From: JAKAGZ01 sp963783855
GTDB lineage: Bacteria; Bacteroidota; Ignavibacteria; Ignavibacteriales; Ignavibacteriaceae
Length of the DNA stretch: 64,000 bases
Direction of reading: 5' to 3'
Assembly: GCA_963783855.1 (NCBI GenBank)
Contig: CAWAPE010000014.1
Location: 124,001 to 188,000 of the forward strand
The notes beneath the pieces were generated by a model. The model was not told where the DNA came from and did not search any database. It was given only the letters and a program-made list of their open reading frames with translations. This document shows, piece by piece, positions 53,468-63,600 of this stretch; position 1 is the first letter of the stretch; every line of letters begins with the position of its first letter. Both the position numbers and the translations under genes were made by a program.

Positions 53468-55251
53468 TGGACACAAGTCTTGAAATGACGGATAAAATTG
53501 GTTATCTCCTTTTTAAAAAAGGAATAATAGATGGCGCAATGCTTGAAAAAGCACTTGCAGCCAAAGCTGATGATAAAGGTAAAATAAAAAGAAATCTCGC
53601 ACAGATATTGGTGCAGGATTTTAAATATGATCATGATGCAATATTTAAGGAAGTTGCTATTCTTTATGCCTTCAGAGAGCTTGAAATAATTCCGGAGGAA
53701 GTTCCTCCGAGGCGAATTGAAGCCATAAGAAAAATGATGGATGGATCCAGCGAACAGCTGAAAAAGCAGATGCTGGAACATAGCATTATTCCTTTTATGT
53801 ACGATGACAGGTCAAAAGATAAATTGATTCTGGCGGCCACAGATCCTACCGACCGGAATATATCTAAAATTGCTTTTGGGTTTCAGGCTAAGAAATATGA
53901 AATCGTATATATTCAGAAAAAAGCTTTTGACGATTTAATAAAAATAATACTACCTCCCGAAAATGCTTTTCTTAAAGCAATGGAGGATGTTGCACCGGAA
54001 ATTGAAATTGACAGGGGCGAAAGCTCTCTGGATGAAGACGAATTAGATGCCGAAATAAATAAAAGCGCTCTAATTAATCTTGTTGAGGGTGCGCTGGTTG
54101 AGGGCGTCAGAAAAGGTGCAAGCGATATTCATTTTGTTCCAAGACCAGGAAATAAAACTGAAATTGATATTAGAATAGACGGATTATTACAACATTGGCA
54201 TACACAGGATGGAACTTTGCCCGAGGCGGTTGTTGCTGTTGTTAAAGATCGTTCAAAGGGAATGGATAGGTTTGAACGCGAAAGCGCACAGGACGGATTT
54301 ATTCAAAGAGAAATTGACGGAACAGTAATTCGTTTCAGAGTTTCCGTTTTACCTATGGTTGGGACAGAATTAAAGAATAAGTTTGAAAGCGTAGTAATAA
54401 GAATACTTGACGATAGAAAAGTTATCAGGGATATTGATAAGCTCGGGTTGGTTGGGTATGGAAAAGAGGCATTCTTAAAAGCAATTAATCAGCCCCAGGG
54501 CATGGTTATTTTAACCGGTCCAACGGGAAGTGGAAAAAGTACCACGCTTGTTGCGGCTCTTTACCAGGTAATTGATCCATCAGTAAATGTTTTAACAGTT
54601 GAAGATCCGGTTGAGTATGTTATAGAAGGGGCGCGTCAGCTTAAGATTGGTTATAAAATGAATTTTGAACAGGCAATTCGTTCAATTTTACGACACGATC
54701 CTGACATTGTTCTTGTTGGTGAAATGAGAGATAAGGAAACAGCAGAAGTGGCAATCAAATTGGCTAATACAGGGCACCTTACATTTTCAACTCTTCATAC
54801 CAACGATGCGCCAAGTGCAGTTGCAAGATTATACAAAATGGGCATTGAACCATTTCTTATTGCCTATGCTATTAATCTCATTGTTGCACAGAGGCTTGTA
54901 AGAAAACTTTGTCCTGACTGTAAGAAAAAAGTTACAACCTTTGACGAAGTAATAATGCGGGCTGCAGACCTGGATATTGCGGAATGGAAAAAGCATACTG
55001 TTTATGAGGCAAAGGGCTGTGAAAAATGTCTTGGCACTGGTTATAAAGGCAGACTTGCTATTCACGAATCATTGTATTTTACAAAAGAAATTAGAGAAGT
55101 TATTGTAAGATCAGGAATTGAAGTTGATGAAGAAAAGATAAGAAAACAGGCAAGAAAAGACGGGACGTTAAACCTTAGAGAAGCGGGACTTGAAAAAGTA
55201 AAACTTGGACTTACTTCAATTGAAGAAGTTATAGCTTCTACTTCAGAATAA
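53464..55251 (+). CDS. Pilus extension / type II secretion motor ATPase (GspE/PilB)
   Basis: A 595-residue hexameric ATPase powering subunit extrusion. An N-terminal MshEN-like domain (about 10-180) is followed by the core with Walker A GPTGSGKST (Lys358), the Asp box and Walker B region IVLVGEMRDKETAE, and the His box TGHLTFSTLHTNDAPSA. The PilB/GspE tetracysteine zinc site is complete: Cys483 and Cys486 (CPDC), then Cys519 and Cys522 (CEKC). This identifies it as the extension motor rather than the PilT-like gene downstream. Confidence 0.95.
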   Translation: MMDTSLEMTDKIGYLLFKKGIIDGAMLEKALAAKADDKGKIKRNLAQILVQDFKYDHDAIFKEVAILYAFRELEIIPEEVPPRRIEAIRKMMDGSSEQLKKQMLEHSIIPFMYDDRSKDKLILAATDPTDRNISKIAFGFQAKKYEIVYIQKKAFDDLIKIILPPENAFLKAMEDVAPEIEIDRGESSLDEDELDAEINKSALINLVEGALVEGVRKGASDIHFVPRPGNKTEIDIRIDGLLQHWHTQDGTLPEAVVAVVKDRSKGMDRFERESAQDGFIQREIDGTVIRFRVSVLPMVGTELKNKFESVVIRILDDRKVIRDIDKLGLVGYGKEAFLKAINQPQGMVILTGPTGSGKSTTLVAALYQVIDPSVNVLTVEDPVEYVIEGARQLKIGYKMNFEQAIRSILRHDPDIVLVGEMRDKETAEVAIKLANTGHLTFSTLHTNDAPSAVARLYKMGIEPFLIAYAINLIVAQRLVRKLCPDCKKKVTTFDEVIMRAADLDIAEWKKHTVYEAKGCEKCLGTGYKGRLAIHESLYFTKEIREVIVRSGIEVDEEKIRKQARKDGTLNLREAGLEKVKLGLTSIEEVIASTSE

Positions 55252-55271
55252 TATTAAATTATATTAAAGAT

Positions 55272-56516
55272 ATGACACTAGTTAATTTTAATACAGAATA
55301 CAAACCAATTTTAGAAAAAATTATTGATTTAATTCCTAAAATGTCCTCTGGGTCAGAAAGGGTTAATTTTATTCTGGAAAATATTGAAAAGATAAATGGC
55401 GAAGAAAGACTAATTCTTAAAAAATTAATTGATAGAATGCTAACTAGCATGATAGAAAGAGAGGCATCCGATATTGAGTTAGGCGGCCCCGGGAACAACG
55501 GATTTGTGTGGTTAAGGATATTTGGCAAAAAGGAGAAAGTAAATGATTTTCCGCAGTTCTCCATAGATGAAGCTGCAGTTTTAATTATTAATTTACTCAC
55601 CCAAAATCAGAGAAAGCTTTTAGATGAAAAGAAAAGCCTTGATTTCAGTTATTCATTTTACTACGAAAGAAAAAAAATAGACACAAGATTCAGAGCCTGT
55701 GCTTATTTTGAGCTTGAAACACTTACTCTTAATTTAAGAGCGATAAGTTCGTCTATTCGTTCAATGGATAGCCTTGGGTTTCACCCGAATGTAGTAAAGG
55801 CAATGAGCCACACATATATAAAATTTGGTTTGTCGTTAGTAACAGGTATTACCGGTTCCGGCAAGTCTACCACACTTGATGCGATTATTAATGAACACAA
55901 CAGGTATGATCCGGCGCATATTGTAATAATTGCGTCTCCACTAGAATATGTGCACAAGTCAAATGTCTCTATAGTAAAACACCGCGAGGTAGGTAGGGAC
56001 GTTATGAGTTTTAAAGACGGTGTTATTCAGGCTTTAAGACAGGATCCCGATATAATTGTAATTGGTGAAATGCGCGATCCAGAGACTATAATTGCTGCCC
56101 TTGAAGTTACGGATACAGGACATAAGGTTTTTTCAACGCTGCACACTTCTTCCGCAGTAGAATCGCTTGATAGAATTATAGCTGAAGTTAATCCAGCAGA
56201 ACAAGAAAGAGTTAGAAACAGGCTGGCAGATGTTCTGATATCAGTGGTTTCTCAAAAACTGGTACCCAGTCTGGACGGCAAACGGGTCTTGGCAAAAGAA
56301 GTGCTAATTGTAACGCCAAGTGTGAAAGCTGCAATTAAGAACAATAACACGAGTGAAATTTATATGATGATTAACCAGGGATCTAAAGGTGGTATGATAA
56401 CTATGGAACAAGATCTTAAAAGGTTATATTTATCCAAGAAAATTTCGCTTGATAGCGCTATGGCATATGCCAACAATAAAACCAGAATGCAACAAATAAT
56501 GACGGCTGATAAATGA
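55272..56516 (+). CDS. PilT-like secretion/pilus ATPase
   Basis: A 414-residue second ATPase of the secretion superfamily. It has Walker A GITGSGKSTT (Lys198), the Walker B region IIVIGEMRDPETIIAALEV and the His box TGHKVFSTLHTSSAVESL, with no zinc tetracysteine. That pattern matches PilT/PilU retraction motors. The N-terminal part (1-180) includes REASDIELGGPGNNGFVWLR. A retraction role would make the system a dynamic pilus rather than a pure type II secretion machine. It overlaps the next gene by 4 nt. Confidence 0.9.
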   Translation: MTLVNFNTEYKPILEKIIDLIPKMSSGSERVNFILENIEKINGEERLILKKLIDRMLTSMIEREASDIELGGPGNNGFVWLRIFGKKEKVNDFPQFSIDEAAVLIINLLTQNQRKLLDEKKSLDFSYSFYYERKKIDTRFRACAYFELETLTLNLRAISSSIRSMDSLGFHPNVVKAMSHTYIKFGLSLVTGITGSGKSTTLDAIINEHNRYDPAHIVIIASPLEYVHKSNVSIVKHREVGRDVMSFKDGVIQALRQDPDIIVIGEMRDPETIIAALEVTDTGHKVFSTLHTSSAVESLDRIIAEVNPAEQERVRNRLADVLISVVSQKLVPSLDGKRVLAKEVLIVTPSVKAAIKNNNTSEIYMMINQGSKGGMITMEQDLKRLYLSKKISLDSAMAYANNKTRMQQIMTADK

Positions 56517-58054
56517 AGTCAATAATATTTACATATTGTGAAGGCAGCGACACAAAAATAGCTGTTGTACAAAAAGAAAAAGATAAAATTAAGGTTCTTC
56601 AAACAACAGCCTTTGATGTTGTAGCCCCTGAGTTTAATGTTCAGGATGATATGGAGGGATTAAAGCTGGATGTTGATGATCTGGGAATTGAAGGAAGGGC
56701 AAAGGAAGAGTCCCGAACGAGATCTGCCGGCCTTTCAAATCTCAGTGTAATTAATAATTCGTTAAAGAGTTTTAACTTAACCAGATCTTTATTTATCCCG
56801 GTTATAACAGAGCCAGCAGTTCATTATCATGTTTTCGAGGGAAATAAAAAAGACAGCACTGCAAACTTCACTCAGGAAGTAATTGATGATATTCAAAAAT
56901 CGAAAGATGTGACGCTTGATAAAGAAAATCTCTCATATGTTGAGCTATCGGATAAATCGTGGATGGCAGTTTTCATTAGCGGCGAAGTTCCTTGTATCGG
57001 TCAAATAAATTCGCTTGCTCAGTATAACGGGAAAAGAAATTACCAAATTCAATCGGTAAAAAGCGCTGAAGTTTCGCTTGCTTATTATATAGCAAAGAAG
57101 AAAAAATTCTTTCCGGACGATCATTCCTTAATCGTCTATATTGGTAAGGAATATAGCAAACTTATCTTTATGCATGGTAGAAAAATAAAGCATATTGGAA
57201 CCACCCTTGATATAGGAACAATAAATCTCCACACATATGATGTATATTTTTCTAAAATATTGCTGGAGATGGAGAACGGAGGTATTACAACACTTGATAA
57301 CATCATAGTTTGCGGCGAAGATGATTCTGAAAATATAATTCTTTCCTTTTATGGAACTTTTCCGGAAGCAAATGTTTCCCGAATTGATTTCAAAGAGATA
57401 GATCTAACTAGTTTAGATAAGAAAACTCTAGAGACAGTGTCATCTTTCAGCGTGCCCATTGCTGCGGCAGTAGATTATTTTGATGAACTTGAAGAGATTC
57501 ATAAGGGAATAAATTTACTTCCTCGTTATGTTAAAGAGGACCAAAAGTTCCTCCAGTTTGCATGGCATGGCTATTTAATGCTGCCGATATTATTTATTGC
57601 CACATTTTTTATTACCCAGCAAATATTAGTGAATAAAAGGGAAATAAATACTTTAAAAGGCCAGATTGCAAGCAGGCAGCTCTTACTTACTCAGAATAAG
57701 TCAATACTCAATAAAATCTCGGAAGTAGAGGGAAGAATTAATGATTTTGGAAAAACCCAGGCAATACTAGATTCAGTTTCAGTGGGTACTGGTGTTTGGT
57801 CAAATTCTTTTAAGAAAATATCAGATTTTTTTGCTTCGAATAAAAGTATATGGCTTACAAAATTAAGTCTCGGAGCGGACAACAGAGTGAATCTTGAAGG
57901 ATATGCCTTATCTAAATACGTTTTGACTCAATTTGCTTATGCAATGAAAAACGCAGAGCTAAGAGGCATGTATTATGAAACTTTGCGTGAGAAGAACGCC
58001 TATAAATTTACAATGAACTTCGATTTATCAAGTTATCAAAAGATATCTAAATGA
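56513..58054 (+). CDS. PilM-PilN-type fusion (GspL-like) pilus assembly protein
   Basis: A 513-residue single-pass protein. Residues 1-340 are a cytoplasmic domain compatible with the actin-like PilM/GspL fold, with LIVYIGKEYSKLIFMHGRKI and an IIVCGEDD segment. A membrane helix follows at about 348-368. A periplasmic coiled coil (INTLKGQIASRQLLLTQNKS) and a small ferredoxin-like domain complete the topology of PilN or the GspL periplasmic part. In most type IV pilus systems PilM and PilN are separate; this fused arrangement is GspL-like. It overlaps the PilO-like gene by 4 nt. Confidence 0.75.
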   Translation: MKSIIFTYCEGSDTKIAVVQKEKDKIKVLQTTAFDVVAPEFNVQDDMEGLKLDVDDLGIEGRAKEESRTRSAGLSNLSVINNSLKSFNLTRSLFIPVITEPAVHYHVFEGNKKDSTANFTQEVIDDIQKSKDVTLDKENLSYVELSDKSWMAVFISGEVPCIGQINSLAQYNGKRNYQIQSVKSAEVSLAYYIAKKKKFFPDDHSLIVYIGKEYSKLIFMHGRKIKHIGTTLDIGTINLHTYDVYFSKILLEMENGGITTLDNIIVCGEDDSENIILSFYGTFPEANVSRIDFKEIDLTSLDKKTLETVSSFSVPIAAAVDYFDELEEIHKGINLLPRYVKEDQKFLQFAWHGYLMLPILFIATFFITQQILVNKREINTLKGQIASRQLLLTQNKSILNKISEVEGRINDFGKTQAILDSVSVGTGVWSNSFKKISDFFASNKSIWLTKLSLGADNRVNLEGYALSKYVLTQFAYAMKNAELRGMYYETLREKNAYKFTMNFDLSSYQKISK

Positions 58055-58956
58055 ATAGAAAATTAAAAAACACATTGGGCCTGGTAGTTTTGTTGATCTT
58101 AATTCTTATAGCCGGAGGGTATTATCTTTTCGTTACCCAAAGAGGATCTTTAAATGAGAAAAAAGATGAACTGAAAAAATTGGAGGCCAGCGATTATAAT
58201 ACTGAACAGCTAAAGGCACAACTTAAAGATCTTTTAAAGAGGGAAGCTGTGCTGGACTCAGTGCTTGCATCAAGGAAGTTTAATATTCCACAAAATCTTT
58301 CTTCGATAAAATTTTTCAACTTTATAAATAGCATTAGTTTAAATTCTTCTGAAGAAACAAAGACAAACGTAGAATATGTTGGACAAAAACCGCAAAATAA
58401 GTTTTTTTATTACGAATATAAATTAAGCGGAAGCGGTGAGTTCAGAGAAGTTCACCAACTTATATATGCAATTGAAGAAAGCAAGGAGCTCAAAAAAATC
58501 ACCAATCTTTCTCTAAGTAATTTGACATCAACCAATAAAGAAGGAATACCCAGGTTTCTTGTCAGTTTCACAATGGTGGTGGACGTTTATTTTTCCCCGG
58601 ATAACAGGTTTGCAAGCAGCACTCTTAAAGAAAACCAACTAATCGCACGGCCGCTGTATGATGTTTTCTATCCTTTAATCAGGAACGATATTCCACCGAA
58701 TATTGACAATCTTCTTGATGTTCAGGGAGCCAAATTACTGGCAATAATTCCGGAAGGGGCATTCCTTTCTGATGCCAAGGGGAACACATATCTCCTGTGG
58801 GAGGGCGAGCAAGTTTATCTTGGGTATTTAACCAAGATTGACTACGATCAAAGTAAGGTTGACTTTATCACTAATAAAGGCGGGATTATCGAAAAGACGG
58901 AACTATCGCTTGAAAAAGAATCATCGAAATCTATTAAAGACAAAGAGAATCATTAA
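58051..58956 (+). CDS. PilO-like inner-membrane pilus assembly protein
   Basis: A 301-residue single-pass protein. A hydrophobic helix covers about 9-29, then a coiled coil (LNEKKDELKKLEASDYNTEQ) and a periplasmic domain, as in PilO/GspM. The C-terminal part (about 220-280, including LLAIIPEGAFLSDAKGNTYL) resembles a small beta domain like PilP/GspC, so it may combine PilO and PilP roles. It follows the PilM-N-like gene by overlap and precedes the secretin by 15 nt. Assignment rests on topology and order more than on strong motifs. Confidence 0.65.
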   Translation: MNRKLKNTLGLVVLLILILIAGGYYLFVTQRGSLNEKKDELKKLEASDYNTEQLKAQLKDLLKREAVLDSVLASRKFNIPQNLSSIKFFNFINSISLNSSEETKTNVEYVGQKPQNKFFYYEYKLSGSGEFREVHQLIYAIEESKELKKITNLSLSNLTSTNKEGIPRFLVSFTMVVDVYFSPDNRFASSTLKENQLIARPLYDVFYPLIRNDIPPNIDNLLDVQGAKLLAIIPEGAFLSDAKGNTYLLWEGEQVYLGYLTKIDYDQSKVDFITNKGGIIEKTELSLEKESSKSIKDKENH

Positions 58957-58971
58957 TAAAGAGATTAAAAA

Positions 58972-60252
58972 ATGAAGACTAAAATTAACTCATTCGTAAT
59001 ATTATTGATACTGATAATATCATTCAGGGGTAATGCACAGGAATACCTGGAAAAAACTCTTACCGGGCAGACAAATCCCGACCAAATGGTTACTCTTTCA
59101 TCTTCGCTTCCTTTTGACCAGGCAGTAGAGTTATTGAGCAAGGTTAGCGAAAAAGCAACCGGAAAAAAAATCGTCTCTTTAGCTGAATATTCGGCACCAA
59201 TAGGGGTAGAAATTAACAATATGTATTATGAAAAGGCAATGGATATTATAGTTAAATATGCGGGTCTTATTTATGAAAAGAAAAATGATGTAACTATAAT
59301 TAAAAGAAATGATCAGCTGCAGGAAAAAGATAAAGACGCCTCAAATTACGCTTCGGTGGATGCAAGAGAGGTAAAAATTTCTGCCATCTTTTTTGATTCT
59401 GACGTAACCAAAGCAAGACAAATGGGAATAAACTGGCAAGTTTTGCTCTCTAAAAACGGCCTGAATCTTGGCGGGCAACTGGGAGATGTAAAAGATGCTG
59501 ATCCTTTAACGGGGGGTGGTTCGTCAACATCAGGTAGTTCTTCACCCACCACGCAGACATTTAGCGGTGGTCAATTTGCGGCTAAATCAAGTTTTGGTAT
59601 TGGCAGTTTTAATGGAAATGCAACGGCCTTATTTCAATTTTTAGAAAGCGAAAATGTTGGGCAGGTTATTACTGCTCCAACTACCGTAGTCAGAGATGGA
59701 CAGGAAGGAACAATTCAGGTTGGTTCTGATTTCTCCGTAAAACAAAAAGATTTTTCCGGGAATACAGTAGAAAAGTTTTATCCGACTGGAACAATTCTTA
59801 AGGTAACACCGCATGTATATAGGGAGGAGGGAATTAATTATATAGTACTGAATATAAGTGCAGAGCGCTCAACTTTTACGGTTTCAGATCTCACATCGGT
59901 AATTAATAAAACAGCAGCTACTACACAGGTTGTAATGCTTAATGGTGAAGAGACTGTAATAGGCGGATTATTTCTTAATGATGAGAGTACTGTGCGAACA
60001 GGGATTCCTTTCCTGAAAGATTTGCCGTGGTGGTTCTTTGGGCTGCGCTATATCTTCGGAAGTGATGACATTAAGGTTAATAAAAGAGAGCTCGTGTTGC
60101 TTATAAAAGTAGAGCTGGTTCCTACTCTTAAAGATAGACTAGCGGGAAAGCAATCAACGAACCCGCTTAAGGACGAAATATTGAAAAACAGGGAGAGAAT
60201 ACAGTATCATAAATTCAATAGCCCTGAAACAAAAATTAACGACAGTAACTAG
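58972..60252 (+). CDS. Short secretin (GspD/PilQ-type outer-membrane channel)
   Basis: A 426-residue secretin. A signal peptide covers about 1-22 (MKTKINSFVILLILIISFRG), with a small STN-like/N0 domain (about 40-110), an N1-like segment and the secretin beta domain from about residue 120. The beta domain contains ESENVGQVITAPTTVVRDGQ, the GTILKVTPHV strand and the conserved end TTQVVMLNGEETVIGGLFLN followed by GIPFLKDLPWWFFGLRYIFG. It is shorter than typical PilQ/GspD because fewer N domains are present. A Ser/Thr/Gly-rich insert near residues 180-200 probably forms the constriction loop. Confidence 0.9.
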   Translation: MKTKINSFVILLILIISFRGNAQEYLEKTLTGQTNPDQMVTLSSSLPFDQAVELLSKVSEKATGKKIVSLAEYSAPIGVEINNMYYEKAMDIIVKYAGLIYEKKNDVTIIKRNDQLQEKDKDASNYASVDAREVKISAIFFDSDVTKARQMGINWQVLLSKNGLNLGGQLGDVKDADPLTGGGSSTSGSSSPTTQTFSGGQFAAKSSFGIGSFNGNATALFQFLESENVGQVITAPTTVVRDGQEGTIQVGSDFSVKQKDFSGNTVEKFYPTGTILKVTPHVYREEGINYIVLNISAERSTFTVSDLTSVINKTAATTQVVMLNGEETVIGGLFLNDESTVRTGIPFLKDLPWWFFGLRYIFGSDDIKVNKRELVLLIKVELVPTLKDRLAGKQSTNPLKDEILKNRERIQYHKFNSPETKINDSN

Positions 60253-60260
60253 GTATAAAA

Positions 60261-60626
60261 ATGGAATCAATATTAATTGTTGATGACGATATTAACCTTT
60301 GCGAAGCTTTAAGCGATGAACTTAAAGAAGTTGGATATGAAACAAGCTTTATTAATGATGCTGATAAAGCGTTAAAAGGCCTGGCAGAAAAGCCGGTTGA
60401 TCTAATTTTATTGGACTTAAAAATGCCCGGTGTGGATGGATTTGACGTATTAAGAGAATTAAAAGATCAAAACATAAAAAGCAAAGTAATTGTTCTTACC
60501 GCTTATGCTGATGTTAAAAGTGCAATCGATTCAGCAAAAATGGGTGCGAGTGATTTTATCAGTAAACCATATGATTTTGATGAATTGTTGATAACCATTA
60601 GGAATGTGCTGCAAAAAGATTCGTAA
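60261..60626 (+). CDS. Single-domain response regulator (CheY-like receiver)
   Basis: A 121-residue stand-alone receiver with the acidic pocket IVDDDIN, phospho-acceptor Asp52 in ILLDLKMPGVDG, Thr in VLTAYAD and Lys in FISKPYDFDELL. It has no output domain, so it acts through protein contacts, for example on a pilus motor or in a phosphorelay. It is 8 nt after the secretin and 2 nt before the hybrid kinase, so it belongs to the pilus transcript. Confidence 0.93.
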   Translation: MESILIVDDDINLCEALSDELKEVGYETSFINDADKALKGLAEKPVDLILLDLKMPGVDGFDVLRELKDQNIKSKVIVLTAYADVKSAIDSAKMGASDFISKPYDFDELLITIRNVLQKDS

Positions 60627-60628
60627 AG

Positions 60629-63600
60629 ATGAAAATAAGCTATAGAATATTAATTATAAATTTTGCCATTGTTGTTTTGATATTAGGGGGCTCTGCAGTT
60701 GCTTATTATTCAATTATGTACAATGTTCTTACTTCACAGCAATCAAAATATCTGCTAAATTCTGCAAATGACTTTATTTACCAATACAGGGAAGAATTAC
60801 AATACACCGAAGATGATTTTTACACAGTTTTAAAATCGGGGCTGGACGAACAATTTAACAAAACTGAATTAACAGGCCAAAACCTCGATTTTGTCTTTGA
60901 AAAAAATCAAAACTCTAAGAACATATCCAGAGAAATACATAAACCCCAGATAAATATTTCCCATAAAAATTTTACAATACAAGATTTTCTGAACGACAAT
61001 CCTTCTGTAATAATAAAAACATATAAGGGTGAGGATGGCAGGGAATATTATTACGGGAGGGTGCTTAATCAGACATTATTAAATAACATTTCTCAAAAAA
61101 TACGTTCTGAAATAGCCTTAATCTGGAATAATACCCCGTTTCTGATTTCAAATGAAGGGCGTAACCAACAGAATTTTTTTGTAATTACCGAAGCATACAA
61201 CCATCTTTCATCAAAAAATAATTTTACTGTTTTTAGTGAAGGATCTTCCGCTAATGATATTTTGACTACGATTTACAAACCTGTAAATGGGACAGAGCTA
61301 AGTAATCAACTCGAGTTCATAATCTTTAACCCTATCGGCGAAACATCAGATTTGAAAAATAGCATTAAATACATCTTAATTGTTTTAGGCACTGCCGGCG
61401 TAGCCCTTTCGCTGATACTAACAATGATATTTACTGGTAGAATTAGGAAACATATATCAGAATTAAGTGAGGCAACGGAATTAACAAAAAGTGGGAACTT
61501 TAAAAATAAAATTGCAATTAAGAGCAACGATGAAATAGGACAACTGGCAGGCGCCTTTAATAGAATGCTTGTGGATCTGGATAAAAACGAGCGTGCTAAA
61601 AATGAATATTCTGAATTTATAACACTGATAAATCAGAACCCAACATTATCAGAAATTTCAGAAGCATCACTGTTAAAAATAATTAAAACAGCTGGCTTTG
61701 TTGTGGGGGCCCTGTACACGGTTGATGAAAACAATGAAATTAATTTAGCCAGCTCTTATGGGTTGGGTAACAACAAGGGCCTCGCTGCGAAAGAAAGCAG
61801 CTTTTTTAATCTTGTGATTAAGAATAAGGAATTTTACGAATTAAGTTTTGAAGAGAACTTTCCAACGGTCTCGATGGGGATTGTTGACATTGAAATTAAG
61901 CATCTTTTGATGGTTCCAGTAATTTACTCAAAAAGAGTGATTGCGATTCTTGAACTGGGGGCAACTGGAAAACCAAGTGATGAAGCGCGTGAATATCTAT
62001 CAAGAATACAGGAACAACTTGCCATTGGAATAACAAACGCAACAGCATTTGTTAAGTTAAAAGATTTGGTTGCTGAACTTAAAAATCTAAACGGAGATAT
62101 CCAGAAGCAAAACATACAAATAAGGAAACAGAACGAAACCCTTGTTGAGCTACACAATAAGTTAAGAGAAAAAGCAAAAGAACTTGAAATTCAAAAACAA
62201 AAAGCCGAGGAAGCAACAAAATTAAAATCTCAATTTCTTGCCAGTATGTCTCACGAGTTAAGAACCCCCATGAACTCAATTTTGGGACTTACTGAACTTA
62301 TTCTTGAAGAAACATCTTTAATTGGCAAAAACCATGAAAGACTTGAGGTCGTTTTTAAGAGCAGTAAAAGATTAATGAATCTTATTAATGATATTCTTGA
62401 TCTTTCTAAGATAGAAGCCGGTAAAATGGAATTGCATAATGAAGATGTAATGCTTGAAGAATTGATTCGGGATGTTGAAACATCTATTAGTCCACTGGTG
62501 AATAATAAAGCAATAGATTTTAAATTAGAAAGAAATTGTAACACCAGAATTATTGTAAATCTGGAAAGAGAGAAAATTACTCAGGTTTTGATAAACCTTT
62601 TAGGTAATGCCATAAAGTTTACGGAGAACGGTTATGTACAGTTGGCGGTTTCAGTCGATTCTAATAAACTAAGATTTGATATTAGCGATACTGGTATCGG
62701 TATTTCTAAGGAAGATCTTGCCATAATATTTGAAGAGTTCAGACAGGCTGATGGTACAACCACAAGGAAGTTTGGCGGTACAGGACTTGGACTTGCTATA
62801 TGCAAAAGAATATCTGACCTATTAGAAGGTAGTATTATGGTTAAGAGCGAAATAGGAAAAGGTTCAATCTTTACGTTTACCGTTCCCTTGGTTTTTGTAT
62901 CTGAAGGGAGTATAGAAGAAGCAGACGAAGATAATCTTAGCCTTTTGATGGAAAACAGCCCAAATCCGATACTCATAATTGATAGTGATCCAAAGGTTAG
63001 ATATACGGTAGGCCAATATCTCGTTTCAAAGGGATACGAAGTTGTTTATGCTGAAGATGGTGAACAGGGGGTAAAAAAAGCAATTGAGCTGCAACCATTT
63101 GCAATAACACTGGATATTCTGCTTCCTAAGAAGAATGGTTGGCTCATACTAAAAGAATTAAAAGAAAATGAGAAGACAAAAAAGATTCCTGTTATAGTAA
63201 TTTCAATTATGGGTGACAAAAATCTGGGATATGGATTCGGTGCATTTGATTATTATGTTAAACCCATTTCTGATGCAACATTGCATGCCGCGTTAGAAAA
63301 ACTCGAAAATAATGCTCTTAAAAAAATAGAAAAAATAATAGTTGTTGATGACGATGAATTAGAATTTGATAAATATAAAAAAGCATTTAAGGATGAGAAA
63401 ATTCGCATTGATTACATAAAAGACAGTAATCTTGCATTCAGTAAAATTTTAGAAGCACAACCTGACCTGGTAATAGTTGACCTAATGATGCCCGGCGTTG
63501 ACGGAATTACTTTATCCCACAAGCTGAAATCTAATAAAGACACAAAGGATATTCCTATAATCATAAGTACAGCAAAAGACCTTTCAGATGAAGAAAAAAA